From positions 186,923,634 to 186,987,633 of the forward strand of contig OY726558.1 in the NCBI GenBank assembly GCA_963383645.1: 64,000 bases of DNA, read 5' to 3'. The notes beneath the pieces were generated by a model. It was given only the letters and a program-made list of their open reading frames with translations. It had not been told where the DNA came from and made no database searches. The stretch is from Muscardinus avellanarius (taxonomy: Eukaryota > Chordata > Mammalia > Rodentia > Gliridae). Shown piece by piece: positions 1 through 10,290 of this stretch; position 1 is the stretch's first letter, and the number at the start of each line of letters is the position of its first letter. The translations under genes and the position numbers were made by a program.

Positions 1-29
1 AATAATGGATTTTGATTTTTATTTATTTA

Positions 30-288
30 TTGGCATTGGGGATTGAACTCTGGAGCATCCCATCTCCAAGCTACAATCCCAGCCACCCTCTGTTTGTGTT
101 GTTGTTGTTGTTGTTTTGTTGTTGTTGTTGTTTTTCTACCTCTGAGCTGGACCTCCAGTCCTATTTTAGATTTTATTTTGAAACAGGATCTCCCTAGGTT
201 GCTAAAGCTGGCCTCAAACCTGCAATCCTCATGTCTCATCCTCCCAAATATGAGAATTACAGGTGTGTGTCATTGTGCACCTCTGACT
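30..288 (-). mobile_element. B1-dID SINE, composite
   Basis: Reverse-strand dimer. An ID-like piece at about 30-92 is followed by a (GTT)n tract at about 97-135, a second ID piece and a B1-like part ending near 288. The split ID part suggests microsatellite growth or a nested copy in the linker. Confidence 0.7.
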
Positions 289-308
289 TCTTGGTGGGGG
301 GAAGAGGT

Positions 309-480
309 ACTGGGGATTGAGCCCAGTGGTGGTCTACCTCTGAGCTACCCTCTCAGCCCTTTTTATTTTTATTTGGGAACGGGGTATTGCTAAATTACTA
401 CAAGCTGATCTCAAACCTGCCATTCTCCTGTCTCAGCCTCCCAAGAACTAGTATTACAAGCCGGAGCCAAAGTGCCCACC
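309..480 (-). mobile_element. B1-dID SINE
   Basis: Reverse-strand dimer. The ID-like part (GGGGATTGAGCCCAGTGG) comes first on the plus strand, then the T-rich linker and a diverged B1 part. Many mismatches suggest an old copy. Confidence 0.75.
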
Positions 481-524
481 CAGCTAAAGAAACCCTCACT
501 ACAAACATTTATTTAAAAGTCAAT

Positions 525-652
525 GCAGGCATGGTGGCACATTCTTATAATCCCAGCCTTTGGGAGGATGAGACAGGAGGATTGCAGTTTGCTTCACAGA
601 CAGTCTCAGCCTTTTGCAATTCAGTGAGACCTTGTTTCAAAATAAAGAATAA
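525..652 (+). mobile_element. B1-like SINE, left part only
   Basis: Forward B1-like half (GGCATGGTGGCACATTCTTA) ending at the A-rich linker. No ID half follows, because the next SINE begins at once. Confidence 0.75.
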
Positions 653-655
653 AAG

Positions 656-1035
656 CCAGGCGTGGTGGCTCACGCTTGTAATCCCTGCACTTGGGAGGCG
701 GAGACAGGAGGATCGCGCAGGTTCGAAGCCAGCCTTGCTGGCTTAAGAGACCCTGTTTCCAAATAAAAAGTATATAAAATAGGTCTGGGAAGGCCGGGCG
801 TGGTGGCGCAGGCTTGTAATCCCCGCGCTTGGGAGGCAGAGACAGGAAGATTATGCTGTTTCGGAGCCAGCCTCACTGGCTTAAGAGACCCTGTTTCCAA
901 ATAAAAAAAATAGGTCTGGGAGCCTGAAGGTAGAAGGGCTTCCAGTAACCCCAGTACCACCAAAAAAATAAAATAAGTCTGGGAGTGTAGCCCGGAAGTA
1001 GAAGGGCTTCCAGGAACCCCAGTACCACCAAAAAT
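656..1035 (+). mobile_element. B1-dID SINE, hairpin subfamily, split by a nested SINE
   Basis: Left half at 656-790 and right half at about 985-1035 belong to one element, separated by a second SINE. The left half has the short GCCAGCC-TT-GCTGGC stem, and the right half ends in GGGCTTCCAGGAACCCC instead of a normal tRNA B box. Both features mark a distinct subfamily. Confidence 0.8.
791..969 (+). mobile_element. B1-dID SINE nested in another SINE
   Basis: A complete hairpin-subfamily copy sits in the A-rich linker of the host SINE. The 15-bp flanks AAAATAGGTCTGGGA (776-790) and AAAATAAGTCTGGGA (970-984) are a target duplication with one mismatch. Confidence 0.85.
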
Positions 1036-1058
1036 AAAGAAATAAAGAATAAAAACTA

Positions 1059-1117
1059 GGGCTAGGGATATTGCTCAGAGATCAAATGCCCCTGGATTCT
1101 ATCCCCAGTACTGCAAA

Positions 1118-1156
<39 letters not shown>

Positions 1157-1157
1157 A
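1059..1157 (+). mobile_element. ID-like SINE half with (AAAT)n tail
   Basis: Only the tRNA-Ala-like half is recognisable (GATATTGCTCAGAGATCAAA to ATCCCCAGTACTGC). It is followed by about eleven AAAT units, an expanded A-tail. Confidence 0.65.
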
Positions 1158-1165
1158 TGTCAATG

Positions 1166-1605
1166 CAAGTATCTGGGTGTGGTGGTACATGCTTACAATC
1201 CCAGTACTTGAAAGGCCAAGATAGGAGGATTACAGGTTTATTTATTTATTTTTTTTTTTTTTTTTTTTTTGCAGATTTGGGGATTGAACCCAGAGGCATT
1301 CTACTTTTGAGCTACACGTCCAACCCTATTTTATTCTTTATTTCAAAACAGTTGCAGAGGGCCTAAGTAGCTGAGGCTAGCAGAGAACCTGCAATTCTCC
1401 TGTCTCAGCTTCTCAAGTACTGGGATTATAGGCATGTGCCACCATACCTGACCTGGATCACAGGTTTTAATCCAGCCTCAGCAAATTAGTGAGGCTGTCA
1501 GGAATTTAGCCAGACCAAATAAAATATTTTAAAAATTGGACTGGGAGTATAGCTCAGAGGTAGTAGGCATTTGGGTTCTATCCCCACTACCACAAAAATA
1601 TAAAA
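1166..1605 (+). mobile_element. B1-dID SINE split by an opposite-strand SINE
   Basis: The forward copy begins at 1166, is interrupted after the B-box region near 1240, and resumes at about 1460 with the rest of B1 and the ID half. The repeated GGATTACAGGTTTA and GGATCACAGGTTTTA at the joints fit a target duplication. Confidence 0.7.
1240..1458 (-). mobile_element. B1-dID SINE nested in another SINE
   Basis: Reverse-strand dimer whose A-tail appears as the T-run at about 1248-1270. It lies inside the forward SINE at 1166-1605 and could form a hairpin with it if transcribed. Confidence 0.75.
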
Positions 1606-1622
1606 ATAAAAGTCAGTACAAG

Positions 1623-1797
1623 CTAAGCATGGTGATGCATACCTGTAATCCCAGTATTGGGGATTACAGTACTTGCGTCTGGAGGATCACAGGTTCAAGG
1701 ACACCCCCAGCAATTTAGCAAGACCCTGTTTCAAAATATAAAGAGCTAGAGGTATAGCTCAGGGATACAGTGCTTCTGGGTTCAATACAAAAAAAAG
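1623..1797 (+). mobile_element. B1-dID SINE
   Basis: Diverged forward dimer with a small internal duplication of GGGATTACAG in the B1 part. The ID half lacks its terminal CCCCAGTACC. Confidence 0.7.
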
Positions 1798-1799
1798 TC

Positions 1800-1915
1800 A
1801 GTGCTCCAAGCCTATAGTCCCAGCTCCTCAAGAGGCTGAGGCAGGAGGTTCCCTTGAGCCTAGTAGATGAGGGCCAGCCTAGGCAATGGGTAGCTAGACA
1901 CCCCATCTCTTAAAA
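1800..1915 (+). mobile_element. Monomeric 7SL-derived (B1/Alu-like) repeat
   Basis: This unit differs from the dimers around it. It reads GCCTATAGTCCCAGCTCC, then GAGGCTGAGGCAGGAGG, then CCAGCCTAGGCAATGGG, and has no ID half. This is the general 7SL monomer layout and is probably an older SINE layer. Confidence 0.6.
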
Positions 1916-1924
1916 AAATAACAA

Positions 1925-2500
1925 ATAAATAAAAGCTAAGTGCAGAGAAAGGCAGAATGCTGGTAATCTTTTTAGCTGAATCATGGGAGTTTATTATACG
2001 GTTTTCTTTCTGGCTGTTTCATGCATATGTGGGACTATCACAAAAAGGAAGACAAGATTTTAATTTGAATGTGGTAAAAAGAAAAAACTATAATCATCCA
2101 GTTCCCTTCTCTGTGTTAGCTGTTTCTCAGATAATGCAATCGACAAACCAAACAGCTAGCCCTCGCCTGACTTACAGCGCTCTTGGGGGCTCCCCAAAAC
2201 TTCTAGCCCCGTCAGTGGTCCAGCCAGCAATGCTCCTTCACAGTTGAAGAACTGGCTTGGCTAAAGTTAGAAGTCTAGTGACTCCCCTTGTCCCTCTCTA
2301 GGTCAGAACCATAATTAGCAGATTTATCAGTCTCCAAACTGCCAGGGCCCTTAGTCCCTTCAGCTTCTGCGGAGTTGTTGTTTTCTAACTAAGCTCTTGT
2401 GAAACTTCTTAACATTCTTCTCTGAGCACTAACTAATGTGGTATTTAGAAGAGAGATTGAGAACCAGCGTGCAGGTGCAGATCTGCAGAGACGACTAGAC
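1925..2500. other. Unassigned sequence
   Basis: I recognise no gene, RNA or repeat here. It is ordinary-composition DNA without simple repeats. Confidence 0.5.
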
Positions 2501-2590
2501 AACAGAGACAGGACTAGGGCTCCAACCTCACTGCTCCCTAGCCTTCCTGACCCTTAGTTTTCTCAGGTCTATAATGAGAATCAGATAGGT
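2500..2590 (+). mobile_element. Possible MIR fragment
   Basis: The stretch ending in CTTAGTTTTCTCAGGTCTAT and AATGAGAATCAGAT resembles the part of the ancient MIR SINE that reads like 'cctcagtttcctcatctgta'. Similarity is partial. Confidence 0.4.
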
Positions 2591-2812
2591 ACCCAGTGAC
2601 GCAGGCCTGTAATCCCAGTACCTGGGGAGGCTGGGACAAGAGGATTGCAGGTTCAAGGCCTGTGCAAGGTAACTTAGCAAGATCCTGTTTCAGAATAAAA
2701 AATAACATCAACCTAGTGAGACCTCGTTTCAAAAAAATAAAATAAAATAGGGTTAGGGTTTGTGCTCGGAGGTAGAATGCCCCTGAATTCAATCCCTAAT
2801 ACCACAAAAATA
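2591..2812 (+). mobile_element. B1-dID SINE
   Basis: Full forward dimer with an enlarged A-rich linker (about 2695-2748) that repeats AAAATA motifs. Confidence 0.8.
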
Positions 2813-2948
2813 TCAATGAATTATATATGTGATCATCCGAATCCCCCTCTTCATACTTCACAGAGAGATTGTGAGCCACAACTTGTGAATACATTCTGAA
2901 GGCAATACACACATGAGAAGGGGTTTCCCCACTTATTCAGCAAATATT

Positions 2949-3037
2949 GGGACTCAGAGTGTAGATCAGTGGTAGAGCTTTTGTTTAACAAGTGTGAGGC
3001 CCTGGATTCAATCCCCAGTAATACACACATGTACATC

Positions 3038-3070
<33 letters not shown>

Positions 3071-3075
3071 CTAGA
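2949..3075 (+). mobile_element. Full-length ID-type SINE with (GATA)n
   Basis: A monomeric tRNA-Ala-like unit that keeps the central segment (GTTTAACAAGTGTGAGGCCC) missing from the dID halves. It is followed by about nine GATA repeats. Monomers like this are the presumed source type for the dimer's right half. Confidence 0.7.
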
Positions 3076-3100
3076 TAGGTAATAAATAATGCCTTTGGGG

Positions 3101-3285
3101 AGCTGGACGTGGTGGTGCACACCTGTAATCCCAGTACTTTGGAGGCTGAGACAGGAGGATCACACAGGTTCGAAGTTAGCCTCAGCAACTTAGTGAAACC
3201 CTGTTTCCAAATAAAATAGAAAATAGGTCTGGGAGGGTAGCCCAGAGGTAGAAAGCCCCTGTGTTGATCTCCAGTACCACAAAAA

Positions 3286-3320
<35 letters not shown>

Positions 3321-3325
3321 ATATT
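3101..3325 (+). mobile_element. B1-dID SINE with (AAAT)n tail
   Basis: Forward dimer with clear A and B boxes (GTGGTGCACACC, GGTTCGAAG). The tail has expanded into about ten AAAT units. Confidence 0.8.
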
Positions 3326-3777
3326 AAAAGATAATGCCTCTAGGTACTTAACCACTAGACCAGGTACTAGCTTGCAGCTAGGAGAGATATCTTAAGAAAG
3401 ACCTCTATTTGCCCTTGTTTACTAACCTTAATTAACTCAGTACTATGTCCAAAAAAAAACAGATAATAACAAGTGTCTAAATAGGAGAAATCAGAGCACC
3501 CATGCATCACTGATAGTGACGGAAAATGGCATAGTCACTGAGGAGAACCATCTGGCAAGTCTTCAAAAAGTTAAAGAGCTACCCCGTGACTCAGCAGGTT
3601 CACTCCCAGGCATGTACACAAAAGAAAGGAGATTATATATCCACATGAAACTCGGCCATAAATGTCATAGCAAAACTTCACAACACCCAAAGGGCGGGGA
3701 ATATCCACCGACTCATGAAGGGATAGGTAAAATGTGGTATATCCATGCAATGAATGCTATTTGGCATTTCTTTTGTT

Positions 3778-3984
3778 CTTTATTTTTTATCGTATGAATT
3801 GAACCCAGGGACAGTCTACCTCTGAGCTACACCCCCAGTCCTATTTTATTTGTATTCTGAAACAGAGTCTCACTAGGTTGATGGGAGTCTCACTGGGTTG
3901 CTGAGGCTGTCCTCAAACCTGCAATCTTCTGTCTCAGCTTCCCAAGTACTGGGATCACAGGGGTGCCCCACCATATCGGCTCCC
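3778..3984 (-). mobile_element. B1-dID SINE inside old L1
   Basis: Reverse dimer inserted in the L1 tail. CATTTC occurs on both sides, a short possible target duplication. Confidence 0.75.
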
Positions 3985-4212
3985 CATTTCATTAAAAAAG
4001 TAACAAAAAGGTCCATGGGTGTTACGATGTGGATAAACACTGAAAATATGTTGTCACATTGCCATGGCTCTGAGAAAATCGACTTTAGTGGAAGAATGGT
4101 TTCTTCTGGCTCACAGTTGTTGTCCACGATCTCTTGGCCCAGATGCGTTGGGCCTGTGGTGGCAAAGTACATCAGGGTGCTGAGACCACATGGTGGAAGG
4201 AAACGGTTCAAC

Positions 4213-4351
4213 TGAGACAGAGGCTCACAGGTTTGAGGTCAGCCTTGGCAACTTAGCAGGACTCTCAGCAACCCAGCGAGACCCTGTAGCTGGGAGGTAG
4301 AATGCCCCTCAGTTCAATCTCTAGTATTACACACACACACACACACACACA
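4213..4351 (+). mobile_element. B1-dID SINE, truncated, with (AC)n
   Basis: Starts inside the B1 part, keeps the ID half, and ends in about eleven AC units, so the 5' third is missing. Confidence 0.65.
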
Positions 4352-4355
4352 CTAC

Positions 4356-4485
4356 AGCTGGCCATGGTAGCCCACACTTGTAATCCCAATACTTGGGAAG
4401 CTGAGACAGGAAAATAACAGGATCAAGGCCAGCCTCAGCTATTTAGGGAGGCCCTCCACAACTTAGTGAGACCTTTATTCAAATA

Positions 4486-4525
<40 letters not shown>

Positions 4526-4583
4526 TAATCTGGGGGTGTAGCTTGGAGGTAGAATGGCCCTGGGTTCCATCCCCAGTACCAAA
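4356..4583 (+). mobile_element. B1-dID SINE with internal (AAT)n
   Basis: Forward dimer whose A-rich linker has expanded to about thirteen AAT units (4485-4523), separating the B1 and ID halves. Confidence 0.8.
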
Positions 4584-4847
4584 AAAAGAAAAACCCAGTT
4601 CCAAACCATGGTACTACATGAATGGAGCCAGTTACAAAATGCCACATGCCATATGATTCCACTTATATGAAATATACAGAGTAGACAAATCTGTAGAGAT
4701 CAAAAGTAGATCAAGTTTGCCTTGGGGAGGAGTGGGGAGAATGGAGAATGACCAGTAGTGAGCCCAGGGCTTCTTAGGGAGATAATGAAAACATTGTAAA
4801 ATTAGCTTCTGATGTAGTCACACAACCCTGTGATCGTCTTTGTTTTT

Positions 4848-5068
4848 TTTTTGTTGTTGTTGTTGGGTTTTTTGGGGTCTGGGGATGGAACCCAGGGGCA
4901 TTCGACCTCTGAGCTACACTCCCTGCTCTAGTTTGTTTTGTTTTGTTTATTCTTTATTTTGAAACAGGATCTCACTAAGTAGCTGAGGCTGTCTGCGAAC
5001 CACAATCCTCTGGTCTCAGCCTCCCGCATGCTGGGATTACAAGCGTACGCCACCATGCCTGGCCAGCC
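4848..5068 (-). mobile_element. B1-dID SINE in L1 3'UTR
   Basis: Reverse dimer with ACCCTGTGATCGTCTT before it and GCCCTGTGACCATCTT after it, a diverged target duplication of about 16 bp. Confidence 0.8.
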
Positions 5069-5104
5069 CTGTGACCATCTTAGACAATGAAAGTAGAAAT
5101 AGGC

Positions 5105-5175
5105 GAGGGGCTGGAGGGCGTAGCTCGGAGCTAGCTGCTCTAATGCCCTCATCTAAATGTTTGAGACCTCACGCG
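5105..5175 (+). mobile_element. ID-type SINE monomer
   Basis: tRNA-Ala-like unit with GGGCGTAGCTCGGAGC as A box region and a degraded B box. It keeps the central segment absent from dID. Confidence 0.55.
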
Positions 5176-5344
5176 GGAGCTCCAGCGCTGCAGGAATGAG
5201 TGTCTTGCGTGGTATGTGAATTATGTCTCTAAAACTGTTAAAACGTTTCCAAGCCTCAATAAATTGTAGGTATTTACATTAAACCTACCATATGCAGCCT
5301 GGAAAAAAAAAATACAAGTTACTAACCATAGCTTCTGCCCTTGA

Positions 5345-5462
5345 GTTGCGTACCACCTAGAAATTCTGATTCATTTGGTCTGGAGTGGGGCCTGGGCTGG
5401 GTCTGCTTTAATAAGGCTCCTAGGGGATGCTAATGAAAGTCGGGGTAAGAAGCACCAGCCGA
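5345..5462 (+). mobile_element. hAT-Charlie MITE fragment (MER20/MER5-like)
   Basis: GAAATTCTGATTCATTTGGT then CTGGAGTGGGGCCTGGGC and AGGGGATGCTAATGAAAGTC follow the order of the MER20/MER5 group of non-autonomous hAT elements shared by placental mammals. Both ends are lost. Confidence 0.65.
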
Positions 5463-5524
5463 GGTGGGAGAATTATGTGTGCGTGATCACCATCGTAAAG
5501 TTCGAGTGTAAGAAATAAATGCTG

Positions 5525-5605
5525 GGGCTGGGAGTGTAGCTCAGTTGCTGAATGCTTACCTAATATGAAGAGGCCCTGGGTTCCATCCCAGTCACTGCAA
5601 TAAAT
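5525..5605 (+). mobile_element. ID-type SINE monomer
   Basis: GGGAGTGTAGCTCAGTTGC, the retained central part, then AGGCCCTGGGTTCCATCCC. One of at least seven undeleted ID units in the window. Confidence 0.7.
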
Positions 5606-5654
5606 GAATACACATATGCATACAAAAAGAAAGCACTTAATAACATAATACAGA

Positions 5655-5864
5655 AGCAGTTAGCCAGGCATGGGGCGCACGCTTGTAATCCCAGCATTCG
5701 GGAGGTTGAGACAGGAGGATCGAGGTTCATGCACAGCCTCAGCTACTTAGTGAGGCCCTCCGAAACTTAGTGAGACTCTGTTTCAAGAAATAAAGAATGA
5801 AAAATAGGGCTGGGGGTATAGCTCTGCGGTAGAATGCCAAAAAAAAAAAAAAAAAAAAAAAAAA
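5655..5864 (+). mobile_element. B1-dID SINE, ID half truncated
   Basis: Forward copy in which the ID half passes straight from AGAATGCC into a 27-nt A-run, losing the B box. Confidence 0.8.
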
Positions 5865-5950
5865 CCATTTACACAGAGAAGGGGAGTGCTCCAAGTTGTT
5901 AGGGAAAATGGCATCTAACATAAGACCTGAATAGGCAGATTATCACTAGG

Positions 5951-6355
5951 CTGAGAGCCAGGCACAGTAACAGAGGCCTGGGACTCCTGCTGCTCGAGAG
6001 GTCAAGAGGGCGCATTGCAGGGTCCGACAAGCTTCAGCAACTTAGCAAGACCCTGTTTTAAACACACACATACACACACATATATACATAGATAGATAGA
6101 TAGATATAGATAGATAGATAGATATGGAGATAGATAGATAGAGATTTGAGGCAGGCGTGGTAGCACACACTGGCAATCCCAGCATTCGAGAGGCTGAGAC
6201 CAAAGGATCGCGGTTCGGGGATAGCCTCGGCTACTTAGTGAGGCCCTCTGCAACTCAGTGAGACCCTGTTTCAAAATATAGAATAAAAAATAGGGCTAGG
6301 GGTATAGCTCAGAGGTAGAAATCTCTGGGTTCCATCCCCAGTACCACAAAAAACC
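5951..6355 (+). mobile_element. Two tandem B1-dID SINEs with (AC)n and (TAGA)n
   Basis: A B1-only copy at 5951-6062 runs into an AC and TAGA microsatellite (6063-6147). A full dimer follows at 6150-6355. Confidence 0.75.
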
Positions 6356-6360
6356 TCTCT

Positions 6361-6545
6361 ATATATAAATATAATATATATATAAATATATATATATATG
6401 TATATACTCCCAGCCATATATATATGGGACTGGTAGCATAGCTCAGAGGGAGAATGGTCCTGACTTGAATTCTGAGTACTGCAGAAAAAAAAAGAAGAAA
6501 GAAAGAAAGAAAGAGAAAAGAAGAGAAAATTTTTTTTAAAAAGGT
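6361..6545 (+). repeat. (TA)n tract, ID fragment and GA-rich tail
   Basis: An AT microsatellite (6361-6425), one ID half (about 6426-6483) and an A/G-rich tract that looks like an expanded tail. Confidence 0.65.
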
Positions 6546-6549
6546 TAAA

Positions 6550-7010
6550 AGGATGCTTTCAAGCAGGTTACTGGAGTTTCCTCTGAAGCAGGACTCTGAG
6601 GCACCCTAGGGAGACGGACCTTTCCTTTCAATAAGAGGGGACTGTGAAAGGTCTCTAGGCTTCTGAGAGATAACTGACGTTAGTGTGAACGATGGACTTA
6701 GGAGAAAGAGAAGGAAGGTGTAAGGAGGGACCTGGAGTCCACAGGAGGGACCGAGAAGGCCCCTAACAAGACACATCCGGGGAGGAGCCACAGGACTGTG
6801 CCGTATCTCAAAGGACCACAGAACCCAGCGTGTGGAGGTGATCATTAAATATTTGTTGCATAAATGTTCAGAAAGTCCAGGTGGGAAGATGGAAAATATA
6901 GATAATAATTCTGAAGTTCCTCATTTGAGTAACAGGGGAAAAAGCAGTGTCGTTATAGCAGGAGTCAGCAAACAACACATAAAGGCACAAGAATGGATTG
7001 ATTTGCTTTG
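6550..7010. other. Unassigned sequence
   Basis: No recognisable gene. GGAGTCAGCAAACAACACAT near 6960 vaguely recalls ancient hAT repeats and was not scored. Confidence 0.4.
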
Positions 7011-7017
7011 GAAATTC

Positions 7018-7233
7018 TTTTTTTTTTTTTTTTGATGGTACTGGGTGTGGAACCCAGGGGCCTTCTACCTTTGGGCTACACTTCCAGACCTATTTTACAT
7101 TTTATTTGGAAACGGGGTCACTAAGTTGCTGAGAGCCTCACTAAGTAGCTGAGGCTGGCTTCGAACCTGCGCGATCCTCCTGTCTCAGCATCCCAAGCAC
7201 TGGGATTACAAGCGTGCGCCACCACGCCCGGCT
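7018..7233 (-). mobile_element. B1-dID SINE
   Basis: Well-preserved reverse dimer with a 16-nt T-run. Its CpG-rich B1 end (GTGCGCCACCACGCCCGGC) suggests a fairly young copy. Confidence 0.85.
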
Positions 7234-7506
7234 GGCCCATTTGTTTTAGATAGCACCACTTCTAGCATTAATAGTTAGCTTTTCCTTGGGAATCGTTGGA
7301 GAATGTTCAACAACAAACACTTTTTCCCTGCCTAAATCCAAAACCAGTTGAGAGAGAAATGCACAAGTCAGACAGACAAAGATGTCAGCCGTAGGACTCA
7401 GGAAAGGTAGGTAGAAACCCTGGCTCTGTCTGAAAAAGGGGCCCATGTCTCCCACTGGTTTTGATCATGAGGCTCAGCTGGCAGGTGTCCTGTTTTAAAA
7501 CTGACC

Positions 7507-7651
7507 TATCAGCAGGGCGGGTGGTGCTTGTTTGTAATCCTAATACTTGGGAGGCCACGGCAGAAAGCTCACAGGTCCGTGGCCAGCTTCAGCTACTTAG
7601 TGAGGCCCACAGCAATTTAGTGAGACCTTGCTTCAAAATAAAAAAAATAAG
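7507..7651 (+). mobile_element. B1-like SINE, left part only
   Basis: Forward B1 half ending in an A-rich run. No ID half is present before the next SINE begins. Confidence 0.7.
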
Positions 7652-7652
7652 A

Positions 7653-8075
7653 GTGGAGGATGGTAACACACACTTTTTTTTTCTTTTTTCTTTCTTTTTT
7701 TTTTTTTTTTTTTTTGGTGGTACTGGGGTTCCTGGAACCCTTCTACCACCGGGTTACACTCCCAGACCTATTTTATATTTTTTTTATTTGGAAACAGGGT
7801 CTCTTAAGCCAGCAAGGCTGGCTCCAAACCAGTGCTATCCTCCTTTCTCCCCCTCAAGCACAGGGATTACAAGCGTGCGCCACCACGCCCAGCATAACAC
7901 ACTTTTAATCCCAGCATGCAGGAGGCTGAGACAGGAGGATTGAGGTTTGACGCCAGCCTCAGCTACTTATGAGGCCCTTTGCAACTCAGTGAGACCCTGT
8001 TTCAAAATAATGAATAAAAAACAGGGCTGGGTTCAAAGGTAAAATGCCCCCGGGCTCCATCCCCAGTACCGCAAA
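7653..8075 (+). mobile_element. B1-dID SINE split by an opposite-strand SINE
   Basis: The forward copy is cut within the A box region and resumes at about 7894. TAACACACACTTTT before and ATAACACACTTTT after the insert mark the target duplication. Confidence 0.8.
7672..7893 (-). mobile_element. Nested hairpin-subfamily SINE
   Basis: Reverse copy with GGGGTTCCTGGAACCC in the right half and TAAGCCAGCAAGGCTGGC in the left half, the two hallmarks of the hairpin subfamily. Confidence 0.85.
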
Positions 8076-8201
8076 AAAAAAAAAAAAAAAAAAAAATAAT
8101 AATAATAATAATAATAATAAATAATAAATAAAATAAGACTGGGATTGTGCAACTCAGAGGTAGAATGTCCCTGGGTTCAATCCCCAGTACCAGCACACAC
8201 A

Positions 8202-8236
<35 letters not shown>
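8076..8236 (+). repeat. Poly-A, (AAT)n, ID fragment and (AC)n
   Basis: The A-tail of the preceding SINE has mutated into AAT repeats. One ID half (about 8133-8192) and about 22 AC units follow. Confidence 0.75.
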
Positions 8237-8238
<2 letters not shown>

Positions 8239-8239
8239 C

Positions 8240-8708
8240 ATGTTTATTTTCCTTCTCATTCTTCCATTCTCTTGTTAACAAGTAACATGCTCTTATCCAT
8301 TACTGACCACAGGAATGAGAACTTAGCGACAGCTAGTCCAAGGATCTCATCTCAAGGAAAACAGACAGGAATTGTGATTTTTTTCCCCTGATAAGCACAC
8401 CTGCACCATCTTCAAATCTGAGCTATAAATGGAAGATTCTTTTTGCTGGGCTTCGGAAAGTTCAAACTTGTATTAAAAAAACACATGTTTTCTATTTTTT
8501 TTCTATTTGCAAGCAGATCAATAACATTTATTTTTCCTTCTTCCCAAAGGTTTGTCCTGATTATTTGATTAGGCAAATTAGAGTAAGTAATGAGTTTTCT
8601 GTTATAAGTTCTGAGGACACAGGAACTTGTTATATTTGACCCTTGTCCCCCGATATATGCATCCCACAGAGGCATACCACTGCAGGCCTCCCACAGCACA
8701 AGAGGGAC
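8240..8708. other. Unassigned sequence
   Basis: AT-rich DNA with no repeat or gene that I recognise. Confidence 0.5.
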
Positions 8709-8855
8709 GAGCCAAGTGTGGTGGCGCTCACCTGTAACCGCAGTATTTGGGAGGCTGAGACAAGAGGATCGCAGGTTCGAAGCCAGCCTCAGAAATAGCA
8801 AGGCCCTCCACAACTTAGTGAGACTCTGTTTCTTGGTGTTTTTTGCTTTTTTGCA

Positions 8856-8897
<42 letters not shown>

Positions 8898-9185
8898 TGC
8901 TACTGGGGATTAAACCCAGAGGCATTTACCTTCAAGCTATACCCCCAGCCCGATTTTATTTCTTATTAGAAACAGGGTTTCACTAGGTTGATGAGAGCCT
9001 CAGTACTGGCTGTGATTGTCCTGGACCCCGTGATCCTCCTATCTTAGCCACCCAAGTACTGGGATTACAGACATGTACCACCATGCCCAGCTGAGACCCC
9101 GTTTCAAAATAAAAAATAAAATAGGACTTGGGGTGTAGCTCAGAGGTAGAATGCCCCAGGTTCAGTCCTTAGCACAATTAATTAA
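8709..9185 (+). mobile_element. B1-dID SINE split by an opposite-strand SINE
   Basis: The B1 half runs to about 8832. The ID half is at about 9093-9185. GAGACTCTGTTTC and GAGACCCCGTTTC at the joints are the target duplication. Confidence 0.8.
8833..9092 (-). mobile_element. Nested B1-dID SINE with (TG)n tail
   Basis: Reverse dimer whose tail is a TG microsatellite (about 8860-8893). It includes a longer B1 variant with GAGAGCCTCAGTACTGGC. Confidence 0.8.
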
Positions 9186-9277
9186 AAATAAAAGAAAGTA
9201 TGAGCCTAGGATGGACAGAAAGCAGAGGAAGGTGCACCTTCTCTGCAAACAGGCAGATTTTAAAAAGAGAGGGACAA

Positions 9278-9411
9278 GCCAGGCACAATTGCACATGCCT
9301 GTAATCCCAGTACTGGGGAGGCCAAAACAAGAGGACTGCAAGTTCCAGGCCAGTTTCAGCAACTTTGGAAGACCCTGTTTCAAAATAGACTGTCCCTGGG
9401 TTCAATCCAAA
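9278..9411 (+). mobile_element. B1-dID SINE, internally shortened
   Basis: Forward copy in which the B1 half joins an ID remnant (TGTCCCTGGGTTCAATCC) with the ID A box lost. Confidence 0.7.
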
Positions 9412-9529
9412 GAAGGAAGGGAGGGAAGAGTCCATTCCAGCATCCCTGGTTCCTTCTTCTGAGCTCCTGAGAGGGTAAGAAAGGACAGAGGAGGAATTAA
9501 GTGTTCCACTAACAAATGCTCCACTCAGA

Positions 9530-9941
9530 AACATAAAATGTAAGGAATAAGTGTTCCGCCAGCCAAGTGGCTAGGGCCTTCATGATAAACAGAGGATGGA
9601 GAGAGCATGTCTAGGGAGAGGTTGGACCTTGTCCTCATGACTCATCCCCCAAGCGACCTTGGGGGTCATGATGCAAATGCCTGCCTCTGTAAACTATAAA
9701 TTACTAGGGCCCAAGGACAAAATCACAACAGTTTAGTTTAAACATCCTAATTGGCTTTATTTCCCATAAAAATAGAGTGTTTCCAAGCTCTGAGCAGAAG
9801 AGGTTTTATATACAGAGAAGGACTAAAAAAAGCAGAGACAAAGAACAAAAAAACAGATTAGTCATTTCAAAGTTACTTTGCTTGTAAAGTGAGGTTAAGG
9901 GGCCAGAACAGTGGAAATTAACTGACCAGTTAGCATCAGAT

Positions 9942-9994
<53 letters not shown>

Positions 9995-10290
9995 GGGGAT
10001 TGATCCAAGAACAAAGAACATTTTGCCTCTGAGCTACACCCCCAGGCCTATTTATTTTTATTTTTGAAACAAGGTCTCTCTCGTTTGCTGAGAGTCTCAC
10101 TAATTGTTGAAGCTGTCTTCAATCCAACCTGCGCTCCTCCTGCCTCAGCCTCCGACTCAAATAGTCAAAGATCAAGTGTCAAATCTGTAGTAGGTAAAAG
10201 CGGAATAATGCAGAACTAACATGGTTCAACTAAGATACACAAGATAAACAGAAGGAACGAGATTCACGAAGTGTGTTCGATCACCGCCTT
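9530..10290 (-). mobile_element. Endogenous retrovirus LTR, antisense, with nested SINE
   Basis: On the minus strand a TATA box (GTATATAAAA, 9804-9813) is followed about 45 bp later by AATAAA (9756-9761). This is the compact promoter and poly-A layout of an LTR. The outer limits are estimates. A SINE with a TG tail (about 9943-10150) splits the upstream part. The class was not determined; ERVL or ERV1 are the likeliest. Confidence 0.6.
9943..10150 (-). mobile_element. B1-dID SINE with (TG)n tail, truncated
   Basis: TG repeats at about 9944-9990 precede a reverse ID half and B1 part that stops at CCTCAGCCTCCGACTC, so the 5' B1 end is missing. Confidence 0.7.

Larger units (their letters stand above)
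3465..5250 (+). mobile_element. Old L1 3' end, interrupted by SINEs
   Basis: Pieces at 3465-3777, 3985-4055, 4595-4847 and 5180-5250 together follow the order of an ancient L1: the end of ORF2 (for example ATGTGGTATATCCATGCAAT), the 3'UTR (TATGATTCCACTTATATGAA), and the terminus (TATGTGAATTATGTCTCTAA). Four or more SINE insertions and an unassigned block (4056-4212) split it. No open frame survives. It belongs to an older L1 type than the elements at 18-20 kb. Confidence 0.75.

Noticed and set aside
3025..3075. CRISPR-like or satellite array
   Set aside because: The regular repeats here and elsewhere (GATA, AAAT, AC, TTTC) are simple microsatellites without spacers.
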